DNA of 20,328 bases from a virus: positions 1 to 20,328 of the IMG/VR virus record IMGVR_UViG_3300046689_000442; one strand, 5' to 3'. The position numbers and the translations under genes were made by a program. Under the pieces are notes generated by a model. The model made no database searches. It was given only the letters and a program-made list of their open reading frames with translations, and was not told the origin of the DNA. This document shows, piece by piece, positions 1 to 6,460 of the stretch (positions are counted from its first letter, which is position 1; each line of letters starts with the position of its first letter).

Positions 1-2
1 TA

Positions 3-92
3 GTCCTACCATTCCCGGTAATCACTGATGGCGCAACGGACATTGGCACCACCCGCTGTGCGACAATCATCAGGGGCCGGGGGATACCATGA
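3..92 (+). CDS. C-terminal end of an unidentified upstream gene (partial)
   Basis: Reading frame 3 is open from the window edge to TGA at 90-92 and gives 29 residues ending RGRGIP. The stop overlaps the next gene's start as ATGA, the junction seen throughout this genome, which is the main reason to believe it. Too short to assign a function; a phage structural or morphogenesis protein is only a guess. Confidence 0.45.
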   Translation, partial: VLPFPVITDGATDIGTTRCATIIRGRGIP

Positions 93-226
93 AGAAAACT
101 GCAATTGGACTAATCACACTACTCACGCTGGCTTACGCGACGGCCGCATGGGCGGCTTGCCCGATGGGCACGCGCTACACTTGCCAGCAGGGCATTAACG
201 GCAAGGTGGTTTGCAGTTGCTCGTAA
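89..226 (+). CDS. Small secreted cysteine-containing peptide (45 aa)
   Basis: The first 24 residues form a classic signal peptide: MKKT, a hydrophobic core (IGLITLLTLAYA), then TAAWA-A, a good signal peptidase I site. The mature part is only about 21 residues and has four cysteines (ACPMG, YTCQQ, VCSCS), consistent with one or two disulfides in the periplasm. A G-rich stretch (GGGGCCGGGGG) just upstream can act as ribosome binding site, and the start overlaps the preceding stop as ATGA. A strong terminator follows. Function unknown; a secreted phage accessory peptide or small lipoprotein-like factor are both possible, but there is no lipobox. Confidence 0.6.
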   Translation: MKKTAIGLITLLTLAYATAAWAACPMGTRYTCQQGINGKVVCSCS

Positions 227-262
227 TTGCATTGCGTTAGCGCCACAAGCGCGGTGCAATAA

Positions 263-292
263 AAACGCCGCCCCATTTCCGGGGCGGCGTTT
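263..292. terminator. Bidirectional rho-independent terminator
   Basis: Perfect 12-bp stem (AAACGCCGCCCC / GGGGCGGCGTTT) with a 6-nt loop, flanked by A-rich sequence on the left and T-rich sequence on the right. It sits between two convergent genes and can serve both. Confidence 0.9.
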
Positions 293-304
293 CATTTGTG
301 ACCT

Positions 305-658
305 TTAGGCCTTGGCTTTGCGCTTCGGCTTTATGTAGTCGAGTGCAGCCTTGCCGGTGAGCGGCATCGCCTTCTTATCGACCTTCACTTTGCGCCGGTC
401 GAGGAAGGTTGGCAGGTCCAGCTTGTCATCCTCCTTGCCCATCACCGACTCCTTTGCGGGGATCGTAAACATGGCTGGCTCTGATTCGGGCGCCCTTTGT
501 TCTGGTGCCGGCAGCAGCTTCGGCTTGGGTACTGCCAGCAATCGCCGGCGTTGTTTTTCCAGCTTTTGCAGCATGTTGGCTGCCCGCGTTAAACGGGTAT
601 GCCAGCGCTTCAGGCTGGCTTCGACGGCGGTCAATTTGGCATTAAGGTCTTTCTGCAT
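305..658 (-). CDS. Lysine-rich coiled-coil hypothetical protein (117 aa)
   Basis: No family recognised. Residues 1-42 are a charged amphipathic helix with heptad-like spacing (KLTAVEASLKRW, MLQKLEKQRRRLL), probably a coiled coil. The middle is proline-rich (VPKPKLLPAPEQ). The end is very basic (KPKRKAKA), which may bind nucleic acid. GGAG lies about 7 nt before the ATG, supporting this start. The gene converges on the terminator at 263-292. Codon use matches the rest of the window. The opposite-strand reading frame over the same DNA looks like a shadow. Confidence 0.6.
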   Translation of the reverse strand: MQKDLNAKLTAVEASLKRWHTRLTRAANMLQKLEKQRRRLLAVPKPKLLPAPEQRAPESEPAMFTIPAKESVMGKEDDKLDLPTFLDRRKVKVDKKAMPLTGKAALDYIKPKRKAKA

Positions 659-686
659 TATAAGCTCCGTACTGGTTGGTTGAATG

Positions 687-726
687 ACGGCCCCCGCTTG
701 TTGGTCCTTGCGGGGGCCGTTGCTTT
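687..726 (+). terminator. Strong hairpin terminator
   Basis: Perfect 11-bp stem ACGGCCCCCGC / GCGGGGGCCGT (687-697 with 710-720), 12-nt loop, followed on the plus strand by TGCTTTTT. The loop holds TTGGTCCTT, the reverse complement of the AAGGACCAA leader core found before many genes here. It lies upstream of the minus-strand gene at 305-658, so which transcript it ends is unclear. Confidence 0.75.
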
Positions 727-940
727 TTCAAAGCACGCCAAGCCTAGCAGGTGGGGTCCACGCTTTTTGCGGTTTTGGCAAAGTAGTCCTTGCGGCAGTA
801 GGGCAACTTGAACGTTTTGGCCGACTTGACTCTAGGCTCGACGGGCACAAGTCGCGCGTTTTAGATCCGATGCAATCGCAGAAGTCCTTGCGGCGCAGGG
901 TGTAAACCGCTGAAAAATAATTTTTTGCTAGTATTCTGCG

Positions 941-1486
941 ATGGCCGGAATGTCGGACCTCCTCGACGCCCCGCCGACGCTGCTTGACCAAGCGCGCCAG
1001 CAATACCCGGCGCTGCTCAACTACGACATCGCCTATAAGGACAACCCCGGCGGCGGGCAGGGCTACATGGAGTCGTGGCCACCGGGCGAAACGGGGACGC
1101 CACAGCAACCACGGCCGGCGGAATTCTCCCCAAATAGATTTGGCGTCGAAAACTACCGGCCAGATTCCAAGCCGCTTGACGTGCTCGGTGATGTTGTGTC
1201 GCACCATCTGGTCAACATCGACCCGACCATCAAACAGGCCTACCAATCCTTCACCGGCTCGATCCAGCCGTGGCAAGAGGACATTCTGAAAAGCCAGTAC
1301 CAGCACGCCGTCGCCAATCAGGGCGAGCAACGGCCCTATGAGGCTTGGCGGACGATGTCTGGGGTGCCGGGGTATTTCCGGGGCTACGCTTTCCAGCAGT
1401 GGCCGGCGGCATTCAATCAGCGCGCCTACACGCCGGAACAGATGAATTCCTTTGACCACATGATGCAATACCTGCGTTCGCGCTGA
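941..1486 (+). CDS. Phage-type hypothetical protein (181 aa)
   Basis: Full-length plus-strand gene with protein-like composition: soluble, rich in P, Q, Y and W. The N-terminus (TLLDQARQQYPALLNYDIAY, then DNPGGGQGYMESWPPGE) and the C-terminus (YTPEQMNSFDHMMQYLRSR) suggest small helical segments around a loop-rich core. I cannot name a family. The style resembles proteins from phage structural or accessory modules. There is no clear Shine-Dalgarno sequence before ATG 941; ATG 950, preceded by GGCCGGA, is an alternative. The 296-residue frame on the other strand is arginine-rich and is taken as a shadow. It stops just before the attachment region. Confidence 0.65.
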   Translation: MAGMSDLLDAPPTLLDQARQQYPALLNYDIAYKDNPGGGQGYMESWPPGETGTPQQPRPAEFSPNRFGVENYRPDSKPLDVLGDVVSHHLVNIDPTIKQAYQSFTGSIQPWQEDILKSQYQHAVANQGEQRPYEAWRTMSGVPGYFRGYAFQQWPAAFNQRAYTPEQMNSFDHMMQYLRSR

Positions 1487-1512
1487 ATCACTTAGCCGGT
1501 TTTCCTCACAGA

Positions 1513-1766
1513 TTTGCTGTCGGTTTGCTGTCGGTTTAGGGTCCAAACGGGTCCTTTTGTGTCCCTTTCGTTCTCCAAACGACTTGCGGCGGCTCTTGTA
1601 AGAACCGCCGCAAACCATTAGAAAACAAACATCTTTTTTAGCTTCGGGGCATAGCGCAGTCTGGTAGCGCGTCTGGTTTGGGAGTGTTCCTTACGACGCA
1701 ACTTTTCCAGCCACGTCAACAACTTGCACCGCTTCTTGGTCGGCCTGTTGTCGGCTTTGCTGTCGG
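1513..1766. other. Phage attachment region (attP-like) with arm-type repeats
   Basis: TTTGCTGTCGG occurs twice in tandem at 1513-1523 and 1524-1534 and again at 1756-1766, on either side of a tRNA-derived core at 1645-1683. Direct repeats flanking a tRNA core beside an integrase gene match the arm-site/core-site layout of tyrosine integrase attP sites. The third copy lies inside the end of the integrase reading frame, so it may partly reflect coding (a QQSRQQ repeat). Arms on both sides suggest the unintegrated phage form; this is inference. Confidence 0.55.
1645..1683 (+). other. Attachment core: 5' half of tRNA-Pro (anticodon TGG)
   Basis: The segment folds as the first half of a tRNA: acceptor strand CGGGGCA, TA, D stem GCGC/GCGC around AGTCTGGTA, then anticodon stem TCTGG and loop TTTGGGA with anticodon TGG and the G37 expected of tRNA-Pro. 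Identity stops exactly after the anticodon loop. No 3' half follows, so this is not a working tRNA gene. It is the identity block by which the phage recombines with a host tRNA-Pro gene, next to the integrase gene. Confidence 0.8.
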
Positions 1767-2839
1767 CTTCCCGTTTCCGCTTCCATCGCCGCCCGCAAGT
1801 CCTCATCGTACACCGCCATATACTTGGCGGTTGTCTGAATGTCAGAGTGACGCATCAGCTTCTGCACCACCTTGATGTTGGCAACCTTGGCCAGCCGCGT
1901 CGCAGCGGTGTGGCGACAATCGTGCAGGTGGAAGTCCTCTAGCCCGGCCCGCTTTGCGTACCGCGTCCACGCGCTGCCCAGCCCCGAATAAGTAATCGGC
2001 ACCACCTGACCACGGACATAGGCGCGGCCGGTTTTCGGGTTCTTGCGGGTGCGCTTGGTCACAAACGTAAAGACGTACTCGGTCGGGTTGCTCATCAGCG
2101 GCCAAAGGATTTGCCGCAACTCGGTCGATAGCGGGATCGTCGCCAGCTTGTCGCCCTTGCCCAGCACGGTGATGGTGCGCTCGCCCCAGTCGATGTCTTT
2201 CTTTTTGAGGTTGACGATTTCAGCTTTGCGAAAGCCCGACTTGATCGCAAACTGAATGACCGGCAGGTAATCAGCCCGCATCGCCGCCATCAGTCGCGGC
2301 TCCTCATGCGACTTGAGCGAGGTAATGCGCTCCGGTGTCCCCTTCAGCCTCAGTTTGCGCCACTCCATCGGCTCAACCGTTTGGCCCCACAGATCGCGCG
2401 AGCGCAACCAGATTTGCTTGAGCAAAAAGGTCACGGTCTTGTTCACGGTGGAGTTGGCAACCCCTTCGCCCCGGCGTCTGGCAACGGCCGTTGTCACCAT
2501 TGCCGGCGTCAGTCTGCCGATGAGCGTCGTCGGCACAAGGCCGCTTTTTCTCTCATCCACCAGCCAAGCCAAGGCGGTGAATGTCGTCTTGCCCCAAGTG
2601 CCGCCGTAGTGCTGGCCGACTTCCTCCCAGAAACGGTCAAAGGCCGCCGTCAACGTCAACGGCCGGCTGTTCTGTTCCTTCGCCGTGAGGATGTCCTTTA
2701 GCGCTTGGTCCCGCGCGGCCTTCTCAAACTTTTTGGCTTGCGCGCGGTCGGTCGTTTCAGTCGATCCATGAAATCGTAAACCCTTAAGGCGGAATGCGTA
2801 GTGATACGTCCCGCCTTTCCCTCTTGTTTGGACAGACAT
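1691..2839 (-). CDS. int: Tyrosine recombinase / phage integrase (382 aa)
   Basis: Catalyses integration and excision at the neighbouring tRNA-Pro attachment site. Residues 1-60 resemble an arm-binding domain (GTYHYAFRLKGLRFHGST), 60-165 the SAM-like core-binding domain, and 175-350 the catalytic domain. Visible active-site residues are R204 (SGFRKAEIV), a lysine in GKGDK (228-231), H306-x-x-R309 (HDCRH), H331 (MRHSD) and the nucleophile Y340 (TAKYMAVY). Length is normal for the family. The C-terminus carries a QQSRQQ repeat coded by the same sequence as the putative arm sites. The ATG is preceded by GAAGGACCAAACC, a copy of the leader motif seen before many phage genes here. The first 142 bases overlap the end of the excisionase-like gene. 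Confidence 0.95.
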   Translation of the reverse strand: MSVQTRGKGGTYHYAFRLKGLRFHGSTETTDRAQAKKFEKAARDQALKDILTAKEQNSRPLTLTAAFDRFWEEVGQHYGGTWGKTTFTALAWLVDERKSGLVPTTLIGRLTPAMVTTAVARRRGEGVANSTVNKTVTFLLKQIWLRSRDLWGQTVEPMEWRKLRLKGTPERITSLKSHEEPRLMAAMRADYLPVIQFAIKSGFRKAEIVNLKKKDIDWGERTITVLGKGDKLATIPLSTELRQILWPLMSNPTEYVFTFVTKRTRKNPKTGRAYVRGQVVPITYSGLGSAWTRYAKRAGLEDFHLHDCRHTAATRLAKVANIKVVQKLMRHSDIQTTAKYMAVYDEDLRAAMEAETGSRQQSRQQADQEAVQVVDVAGKVAS

Positions 2840-3030
2840 GGTTTGGTCCTTCGGTGATTATCAATAAACGCGGTGATGTCGGATGCCGCAAAGCGGATTG
2901 CACGCCGTTTGCGACCACGCCCGACTTCGATGTAGGAAATTTCACCGTCCCGAACGTGCCGCATCAGCGTCTTGGTGCTGATGGTCAATTCCTTGGCAGT
3001 CTGTTCGGGCGATAGAGTTAGCCCCGTCAT
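2698..3030 (-). CDS. Excisionase-like HTH DNA-binding protein (110 aa)
   Basis: Residues 1-60 form a MerR/HTH_17-type winged helix typical of phage excisionases: LSPEQTAKELTISTKTLMRH, then a wing (GEISYIEVGRGRKRRAIRF) and an end helix (SDITAFIDNH). The C-terminal 45 residues are basic and probably disordered. The start at 3030 is chosen because AAAGGAGG lies 7 nt before it; the upstream start at 3057 lacks such a site. The gene runs into the integrase and overlaps it by 142 bases in another frame, much more than the few bases usual here. Likely role: directionality factor for the integrase, by family and position. An AlpA-like regulator is the alternative. Confidence 0.8.
   Translation of the reverse strand: MTGLTLSPEQTAKELTISTKTLMRHVRDGEISYIEVGRGRKRRAIRFAASDITAFIDNHRRTKPCLSKQEGKAGRITTHSALRVYDFMDRLKRPTARKPKSLRRPRGTKR
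2841..2851 (-). promoter_or_regulatory. Start-associated leader copy 1 (integrase)
   Basis: AAGGACCAAAC directly before the integrase ATG. It is the short form of the repeated leader: it lacks the upstream CCAACC block and lies inside the preceding gene. Confidence 0.6.
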
Positions 3031-3072
3031 CGACGCACCTCCTTTACGCGATTTCACAAAATGTTAAAAGCC

Positions 3073-3555
3073 CTAACCGGACGAGTCGCGCGGCGGGGGG
3101 TGATTGGAACAGCCCCGCCGCGCGTTTTCGACAGGCTCGATCCCTCCGGGGCTGGCCGTGGGTGAGGGGTGAGGTCGGCCAACTCTCAGAACGTGCCTGT
3201 CAAAAAGGTCGTCTGGTTGCAGCTTGCGCTTCTGAAAATGTACGCGCGCCATGCGGCGCGCCGTGTACGGGCTTTTGAACTGCAAGCGGTCGATCACCAC
3301 CAGATCGCCGGGATTAAGGCCACGGTCGCACGCAAACACATGACGCTCGGCCTCGCTGCGCCCGATCAGCCGTTCATGGTTCCTGATGGCCTTGGCGGTC
3401 CCGCCGGCGTGGTTGGCGCCGCCGCAAATGCAGCGGCAGACCATCTTGTGCTTGCCGCTCTTTAATTCGGATGGTGGCGTCGCATTGTGACAGCGCGCGT
3501 CGCATAAGCCGATGCAGCGGTTGTTGCGGTCGAATACTGCGAGCACGGTCGTCAT
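3073..3555 (-). CDS. Cysteine-rich, probably zinc-binding phage protein (160 aa)
   Basis: The N-terminal half carries closely spaced Cys/His residues: CIGLCDARCHNA, then CRCICGGANHAGG and a downstream H (IRNH), suggesting one or two zinc sites. The CICGGxNHxxG stretch is, from memory, a recurring motif of uncharacterised phage proteins. The C-terminal 40 residues are proline/serine-rich and may be unstructured. The start overlaps the preceding winged-helix gene as ATGA, with GGTGGAGG 4 nt upstream, so the two are translationally coupled. Function unknown; nucleic-acid binding is a guess from the zinc motifs. Confidence 0.75.
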   Translation of the reverse strand: MTTVLAVFDRNNRCIGLCDARCHNATPPSELKSGKHKMVCRCICGGANHAGGTAKAIRNHERLIGRSEAERHVFACDRGLNPGDLVVIDRLQFKSPYTARRMARVHFQKRKLQPDDLFDRHVLRVGRPHPSPTASPGGIEPVENARRGCSNHPPPRDSSG

Positions 3556-3869
3556 GCGGCCTCCACCTTGTAGAGGCTGCCCGGCCCGCCATGGCGCCGG
3601 TTGCTGGTGATCCGCACCTTGATGGCTTGCAGCTTTTTGTTGGCGTGAATGCGCTGAATGTGGATAGAGCGGCTTCCCTGCATCGGGGTGTGCATGCCGG
3701 TGTAGATGCGTTCAAACAAGGCCTCTGGCGACACGCCGATGGTGGAACCGGCGATGATTTCAAACATGCGGTACTGCATCGGCGACAGCGACACCTCGAC
3801 ACCGTCGCGCACCACCAAATAGCCCTTCGGATGTAGCAGCACGCCGCTACTGTCGAGGGAGTTGCTCAT
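3552..3869 (-). CDS. Stand-alone winged-helix DNA-binding protein, OmpR/PhoB C-terminal type (105 aa)
   Basis: Residues 18-103 match the layout of a Trans_reg_C domain: short N-terminal strands (YLVVRDGVEVSLSP), helix 1 (MQYRMFEIIAG), helix 2 (SPEALFERIY), recognition helix (RSIHIQRIHANKKLQA), then a C-terminal hairpin (IKVRITSNRRHGGPGSLYKVE). There is no receiver domain, so it is not a two-component regulator. The start overlaps the preceding gene by 23 nt and follows AAAGGCGGAACAAG. Likely a phage transcription regulator of the recombination operon it belongs to; the target is unknown. Confidence 0.7.
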   Translation of the reverse strand: MSNSLDSSGVLLHPKGYLVVRDGVEVSLSPMQYRMFEIIAGSTIGVSPEALFERIYTGMHTPMQGSRSIHIQRIHANKKLQAIKVRITSNRRHGGPGSLYKVEAA

Positions 3870-4011
3870 CTTGTTCCGCCTTTACAGCCGCACACAGTTC
3901 GGTCAGCGCTTGCAGGTATTCAATCTTGCTGTTGTCCCGGCGCTCGTAGCCGTTGATCGCCGCATTGACGGCAACCCGGCGGGCGATTGCGGCGATGGTC
4001 TGGTCGCTCAT
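3847..4011 (-). CDS. Small helical hypothetical protein (54 aa)
   Basis: Starts MSDQTIAAIARRV and ends EQLPRQ; alanine-rich and predicted mostly helical. Its ATG overlaps the stop of the upstream HTH gene by one base (TGATG), and its end overlaps the winged-helix gene by 23 bases, which supports it as a real coupled member of the operon. No family recognised and no cysteines or membrane segment. Confidence 0.6.
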   Translation of the reverse strand: MSDQTIAAIARRVAVNAAINGYERRDNSKIEYLQALTELCAAVKAEQDEQLPRQ

Positions 4012-4286
4012 CAGTGCGCTACTCCCGTTTCAAAAACTGCTGTAGCCAGCAACTTGTCAAATTCGTAGCTCACGGCACGCTTGCGCGGCGCGTCCTCGAC
4101 AACACGGCTGTCCTCAATCCGCTCTACCAAGCGCTCGGAATAGATGCGCCGGCGAGGACCGATGTCGCCGGGCGGGATTTCGCGGTCGCGGCGCCAGCGA
4201 TAAACCGTTGCACGCGACACGCCCCAGCGAATTGCCAAATCTTTCAGCTTCAATGCCTTGCCTTCAGTGCTGGGTGTGCGCGCCAT
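4011..4286 (-). CDS. Small HTH protein, MerR/AlpA-like (91 aa)
   Basis: Residues 12-45 form a helix-turn-helix: LKLKDLAIRWGVSRATVYRWRRD, followed by a wing with IPPGDIGPRRRIYS. The C-terminal part is helical and unassigned. GAGGAGG lies 5 nt before the ATG. It starts inside the preceding gene (23-nt overlap) and its stop overlaps the next start by one base. Likely DNA-binding regulator or accessory factor of the recombination operon. A second small HTH protein 1 kb away is the candidate excisionase, so the two may have separate roles. Confidence 0.75.
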   Translation of the reverse strand: MARTPSTEGKALKLKDLAIRWGVSRATVYRWRRDREIPPGDIGPRRRIYSERLVERIEDSRVVEDAPRKRAVSYEFDKLLATAVFETGVAH

Positions 4287-4509
4287 ACGTCACCTCCTCA
4301 CAGGCTCTGTCGTAATCCGTTTCCATCGCCTCCTTCATTCCGGCCGCCACATAGTCGAGCATCCGCAATGCGTCCTCTTTGTTGTCGGTGCGCTGATGCA
4401 CGCTTGAGAGCAGCAAGGCAAAGGCGGCGAGAAAGACATCGTCAACGTCCTTGTCCTTGCACAGCACGCGCATGTCTGTGATGAGGGTGTTGAAGCTGCG
4501 CTTGGTCAC
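4264..4509 (-). CDS. Hypothetical acidic helical protein (81 aa)
   Basis: No family recognised. Acidic and helical throughout (MRVLCKDKDVDDVFLAAFAL, then KEDALRMLDYVAAGMKEAME), soluble, without motifs. The start is GTG at 4509; GTGA overlaps the stop of the RecT-like gene and GGAGGAGG lies about 8 nt upstream, a strong sign of translational coupling. Its position between RecT and HTH genes suggests a recombination accessory protein, which is inference only. Confidence 0.7.
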   Translation of the reverse strand: MTKRSFNTLITDMRVLCKDKDVDDVFLAAFALLLSSVHQRTDNKEDALRMLDYVAAGMKEAMETDYDRACEEVTYGAHTQH

Positions 4510-5342
4510 GGCGGCACCTCCTCCTTGGGCTTTGCCTCCTTCTTTGGCTTCAACTTGTCGGCGCGCTTGTGGACGTAGAGCATCATCTTTTCAAAAAGCT
4601 TCGGCTCGTCGGTCGCCATCAGTTCAAGCTCGGCCGCGTTGTGTTCGCGCCACAGCTTGATGTCCTCCTCAGTTTCCGCCGCGCCGATGGCGGCCATGAA
4701 ACGCTGACCCCACGCCAGCCATTCCTCTTGATCGCCGATGGCCAGATTGCGCGGCCCGATTTCGCCGGTGTCGGGGTCGGCTTCCGGTGCAATCGGCTGC
4801 GCCAGTTGCGGCAGTTCGGTGGTGGGGACTTCGGTGGCGTCCAGTTCGATGACGTGCTCGCCCTTGAAATGGATGCCCACAAACAATTGCGGGCAGTTGC
4901 GGCGGCCCCAGACCCGGTTGGCGGTATAGGCAAGCTGCTGGTCGGGCTGTTTTTTCCAAGCGCTGTTGGGCGTGCGGGCGTCACCCAGCCGTACCTCGAT
5001 TTCGCGCGGCTTAGTCTCCCCGTTGAATGTCGCGGAAGCCGTGACGGTGCGGTCGTCGCCTTCGCCCCTGTAGGTGTGAACGATTGGCCGCTGCACGTTG
5101 GCCAGCGCATTGATAAGCGCGCCCGCCATCTGTCCGTCGATGAAGCGCTTGCCCTGAATAATCGACACATGCTCCATCACCGCCCAGATGTCCATTTGCC
5201 AGCGCTGCGCCAGCGAAATGGCACTGAGGATGTCGGGCGGCGACCCCTTAAAATCCTTCGGGATCAGCCGGCTACTGGCAAGCTGGTCGGCCAGTTCCAT
5301 GGCTTCATGCAGCGACTGCGGGACAAGCGCGGGGAGGGACAT
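4506..5342 (-). CDS. RecT-like single-strand annealing protein (278 aa)
   Basis: The N-terminal 150 residues match the layout of phage RecT-type annealing proteins: EAMELADQLASSRLIPKDF, PPDILSAISLAQRWQMDIWA, then VSIIQGKRFIDGQMAGALI, where family members read like a variant of ...QNIAVINGRP.... These proteins coat single-stranded DNA and anneal it during phage recombination. The middle has a TRP/G-rich strand segment (NRVWGRRNCPQLFVGIHF). The C-terminus is a lysine-rich tail (KLKPKKEAKPKEEVPP). It lies 3 nt downstream of a YqaJ-like exonuclease, the classic exonuclease/annealase pairing. The plus-strand frame over this gene is a shadow. Confidence 0.75.
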   Translation of the reverse strand: MSLPALVPQSLHEAMELADQLASSRLIPKDFKGSPPDILSAISLAQRWQMDIWAVMEHVSIIQGKRFIDGQMAGALINALANVQRPIVHTYRGEGDDRTVTASATFNGETKPREIEVRLGDARTPNSAWKKQPDQQLAYTANRVWGRRNCPQLFVGIHFKGEHVIELDATEVPTTELPQLAQPIAPEADPDTGEIGPRNLAIGDQEEWLAWGQRFMAAIGAAETEEDIKLWREHNAAELELMATDEPKLFEKMMLYVHKRADKLKPKKEAKPKEEVPP

Positions 5343-5345
5343 GGG

Positions 5346-6152
5346 TTAGCCTCGCTTCACGGTGATGCTGCCAGCGCGGTTGCGGATGACACGCATATTT
5401 TCAAACTCGATCAGCCCGACATCGTCGGGGATGATGTCGCGCAGTTCCTTGTTGGCTTCGGCATACATTTCGGCGTGTGCCTTGGTGAACTTCCACACCC
5501 GCAAGCACGCCGCCATGTCCTGCCCCCAGTTCGGCCACACGCCCTCATTGTCGGGGTCGAGGACGATCTTGCGCCACTGCGACGGCGGGATGGCCTTGGG
5601 GAGTGCCATCGGCGGGGTCAACGTTTCAACGCACAGCCAGAACGCGGCCATGCGCTCCCACAGTTCCTTTTCGTATTCCGGGTCCGCCTTGATTTCCAGT
5701 TCGCGCGGGGCGGCGGTGCCGTGGACGACCAGTAACGCGCCACGCGCCGCTTGCCGGCAGCGCATCTGCACGATGATCTGCGGCGTGTAGTATTCGATGA
5801 TGTCGTCGAGCGGGTTGAAGCTGGAACTAACTTTGCAGTCGAGCACGGTATCGTCGAAGGCGCGGTAGGCGTCGAGCGTGCAACCGATATAGGGCAGCGT
5901 CGGATGCGGGCAGAACGTGCCGCGCTCGGTCAGCGGCTGGCCGGTTTTGCGTTCATGCCAGTCGAGGGTGAACGTTTCGCCGTGTGATCCCCACTGCACC
6001 GCCCACACATCGGACAAGTCCGGTTCGGGCATGGCGCCGATGGCGACCTTCCAGCGTTCGGTCAGCTTGGATTGATCGTCACCCATGACCACCGGCGCAA
6101 CGGAAGCGGTCAATCTGTTTTCGCGGGCTTTGAGTTGCGCTTGGGTCAGCAC
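5346..6152 (-). CDS. YqaJ-like viral exonuclease, PD-(D/E)XK fold (268 aa)
   Basis: Expected to resect double-stranded DNA ends for the annealing protein encoded next. Motifs in order: an R-containing entry helix (KARENRLTASVAPVVMG), E59 (WGSHGET), D94 (IGCTLDAY), D105-C-K107 (VLDCKVSS) and Q125/Q129 (YYTPQIIVQM). This is the order of YqaJ/lambda-exo family nucleases, though the catalytic E-x-K is D-x-K. Start is GTG at 6152, with GGGAG 8 nt upstream. First gene of the minus-strand recombination/integration operon, opening from the control region at 6153-6460. Confidence 0.85.
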   Translation of the reverse strand: MLTQAQLKARENRLTASVAPVVMGDDQSKLTERWKVAIGAMPEPDLSDVWAVQWGSHGETFTLDWHERKTGQPLTERGTFCPHPTLPYIGCTLDAYRAFDDTVLDCKVSSSFNPLDDIIEYYTPQIIVQMRCRQAARGALLVVHGTAAPRELEIKADPEYEKELWERMAAFWLCVETLTPPMALPKAIPPSQWRKIVLDPDNEGVWPNWGQDMAACLRVWKFTKAHAEMYAEANKELRDIIPDDVGLIEFENMRVIRNRAGSITVKRG

Positions 6153-6460
6153 TGCTTACTCCCTGCAACGGACTCTGCCGGGTCAATCGGATTCGGGATG
6201 GCGGCTAATTAGAAATTGCTAATAATAAAAACTTAAACTCATAAAAAATCAGTGCAACAGTTTTCTGATGAATGCGTGACAGACCATAAACCGCTCGGCG
6301 GTAACTGGTAGGGGCAAGCGTGTTTCATTCTGCATCATGCTGTGTCAAAACGTTTCATTTGTAAAAAAGTTGTGATGCAAAATAGCACAAAATGAAACAT
6401 TGCCGGTCTGTGTAAACATCGCGACGTTGAGAATGCCTCTCCCCAAAAAGGCATTCCAAA
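6153..6460. promoter_or_regulatory. Divergent control region with operator-like repeats
   Basis: 307 bp without a gene, much more AT-rich than its flanks, between two divergent operons. GTTTCAT occurs at 6322-6328 and 6352-6358 and inverted (ATGAAAC) at 6392-6398. A dyad TTGTG/CACAA (6370-6374 with 6386-6390) sits between the last two. Such clusters are typical of repressor/Cro operators, and the next gene downstream is Cro-like. I see no consensus -35/-10 pair that I would call with confidence on either strand. Confidence 0.6.

Noticed and set aside
744-848. 34-aa minus-strand gene starting at GTG 848
   Set aside because: No ribosome binding site and no family; reported only as a finding together with the direct repeat.
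728-1618. 296-residue open frame on the minus strand
   Set aside because: Arginine-rich, low-complexity composition typical of a shadow frame in GC-rich DNA; the plus-strand 181-aa gene explains the region better.
1645-1720. Complete tRNA-Pro gene
   Set aside because: Only the 5' half is present; after the anticodon loop the sequence does not pair with the anticodon, T or acceptor stems.
1618-1806. 62-residue minus-strand gene over the attachment core
   Set aside because: Runs through the tRNA-derived core and the integrase end in another frame; no ribosome binding site.
4569-5735. 388-residue open frame on the plus strand
   Set aside because: Lies across two well-supported genes (RecT-like and exonuclease) on the other strand and has shadow-like composition.
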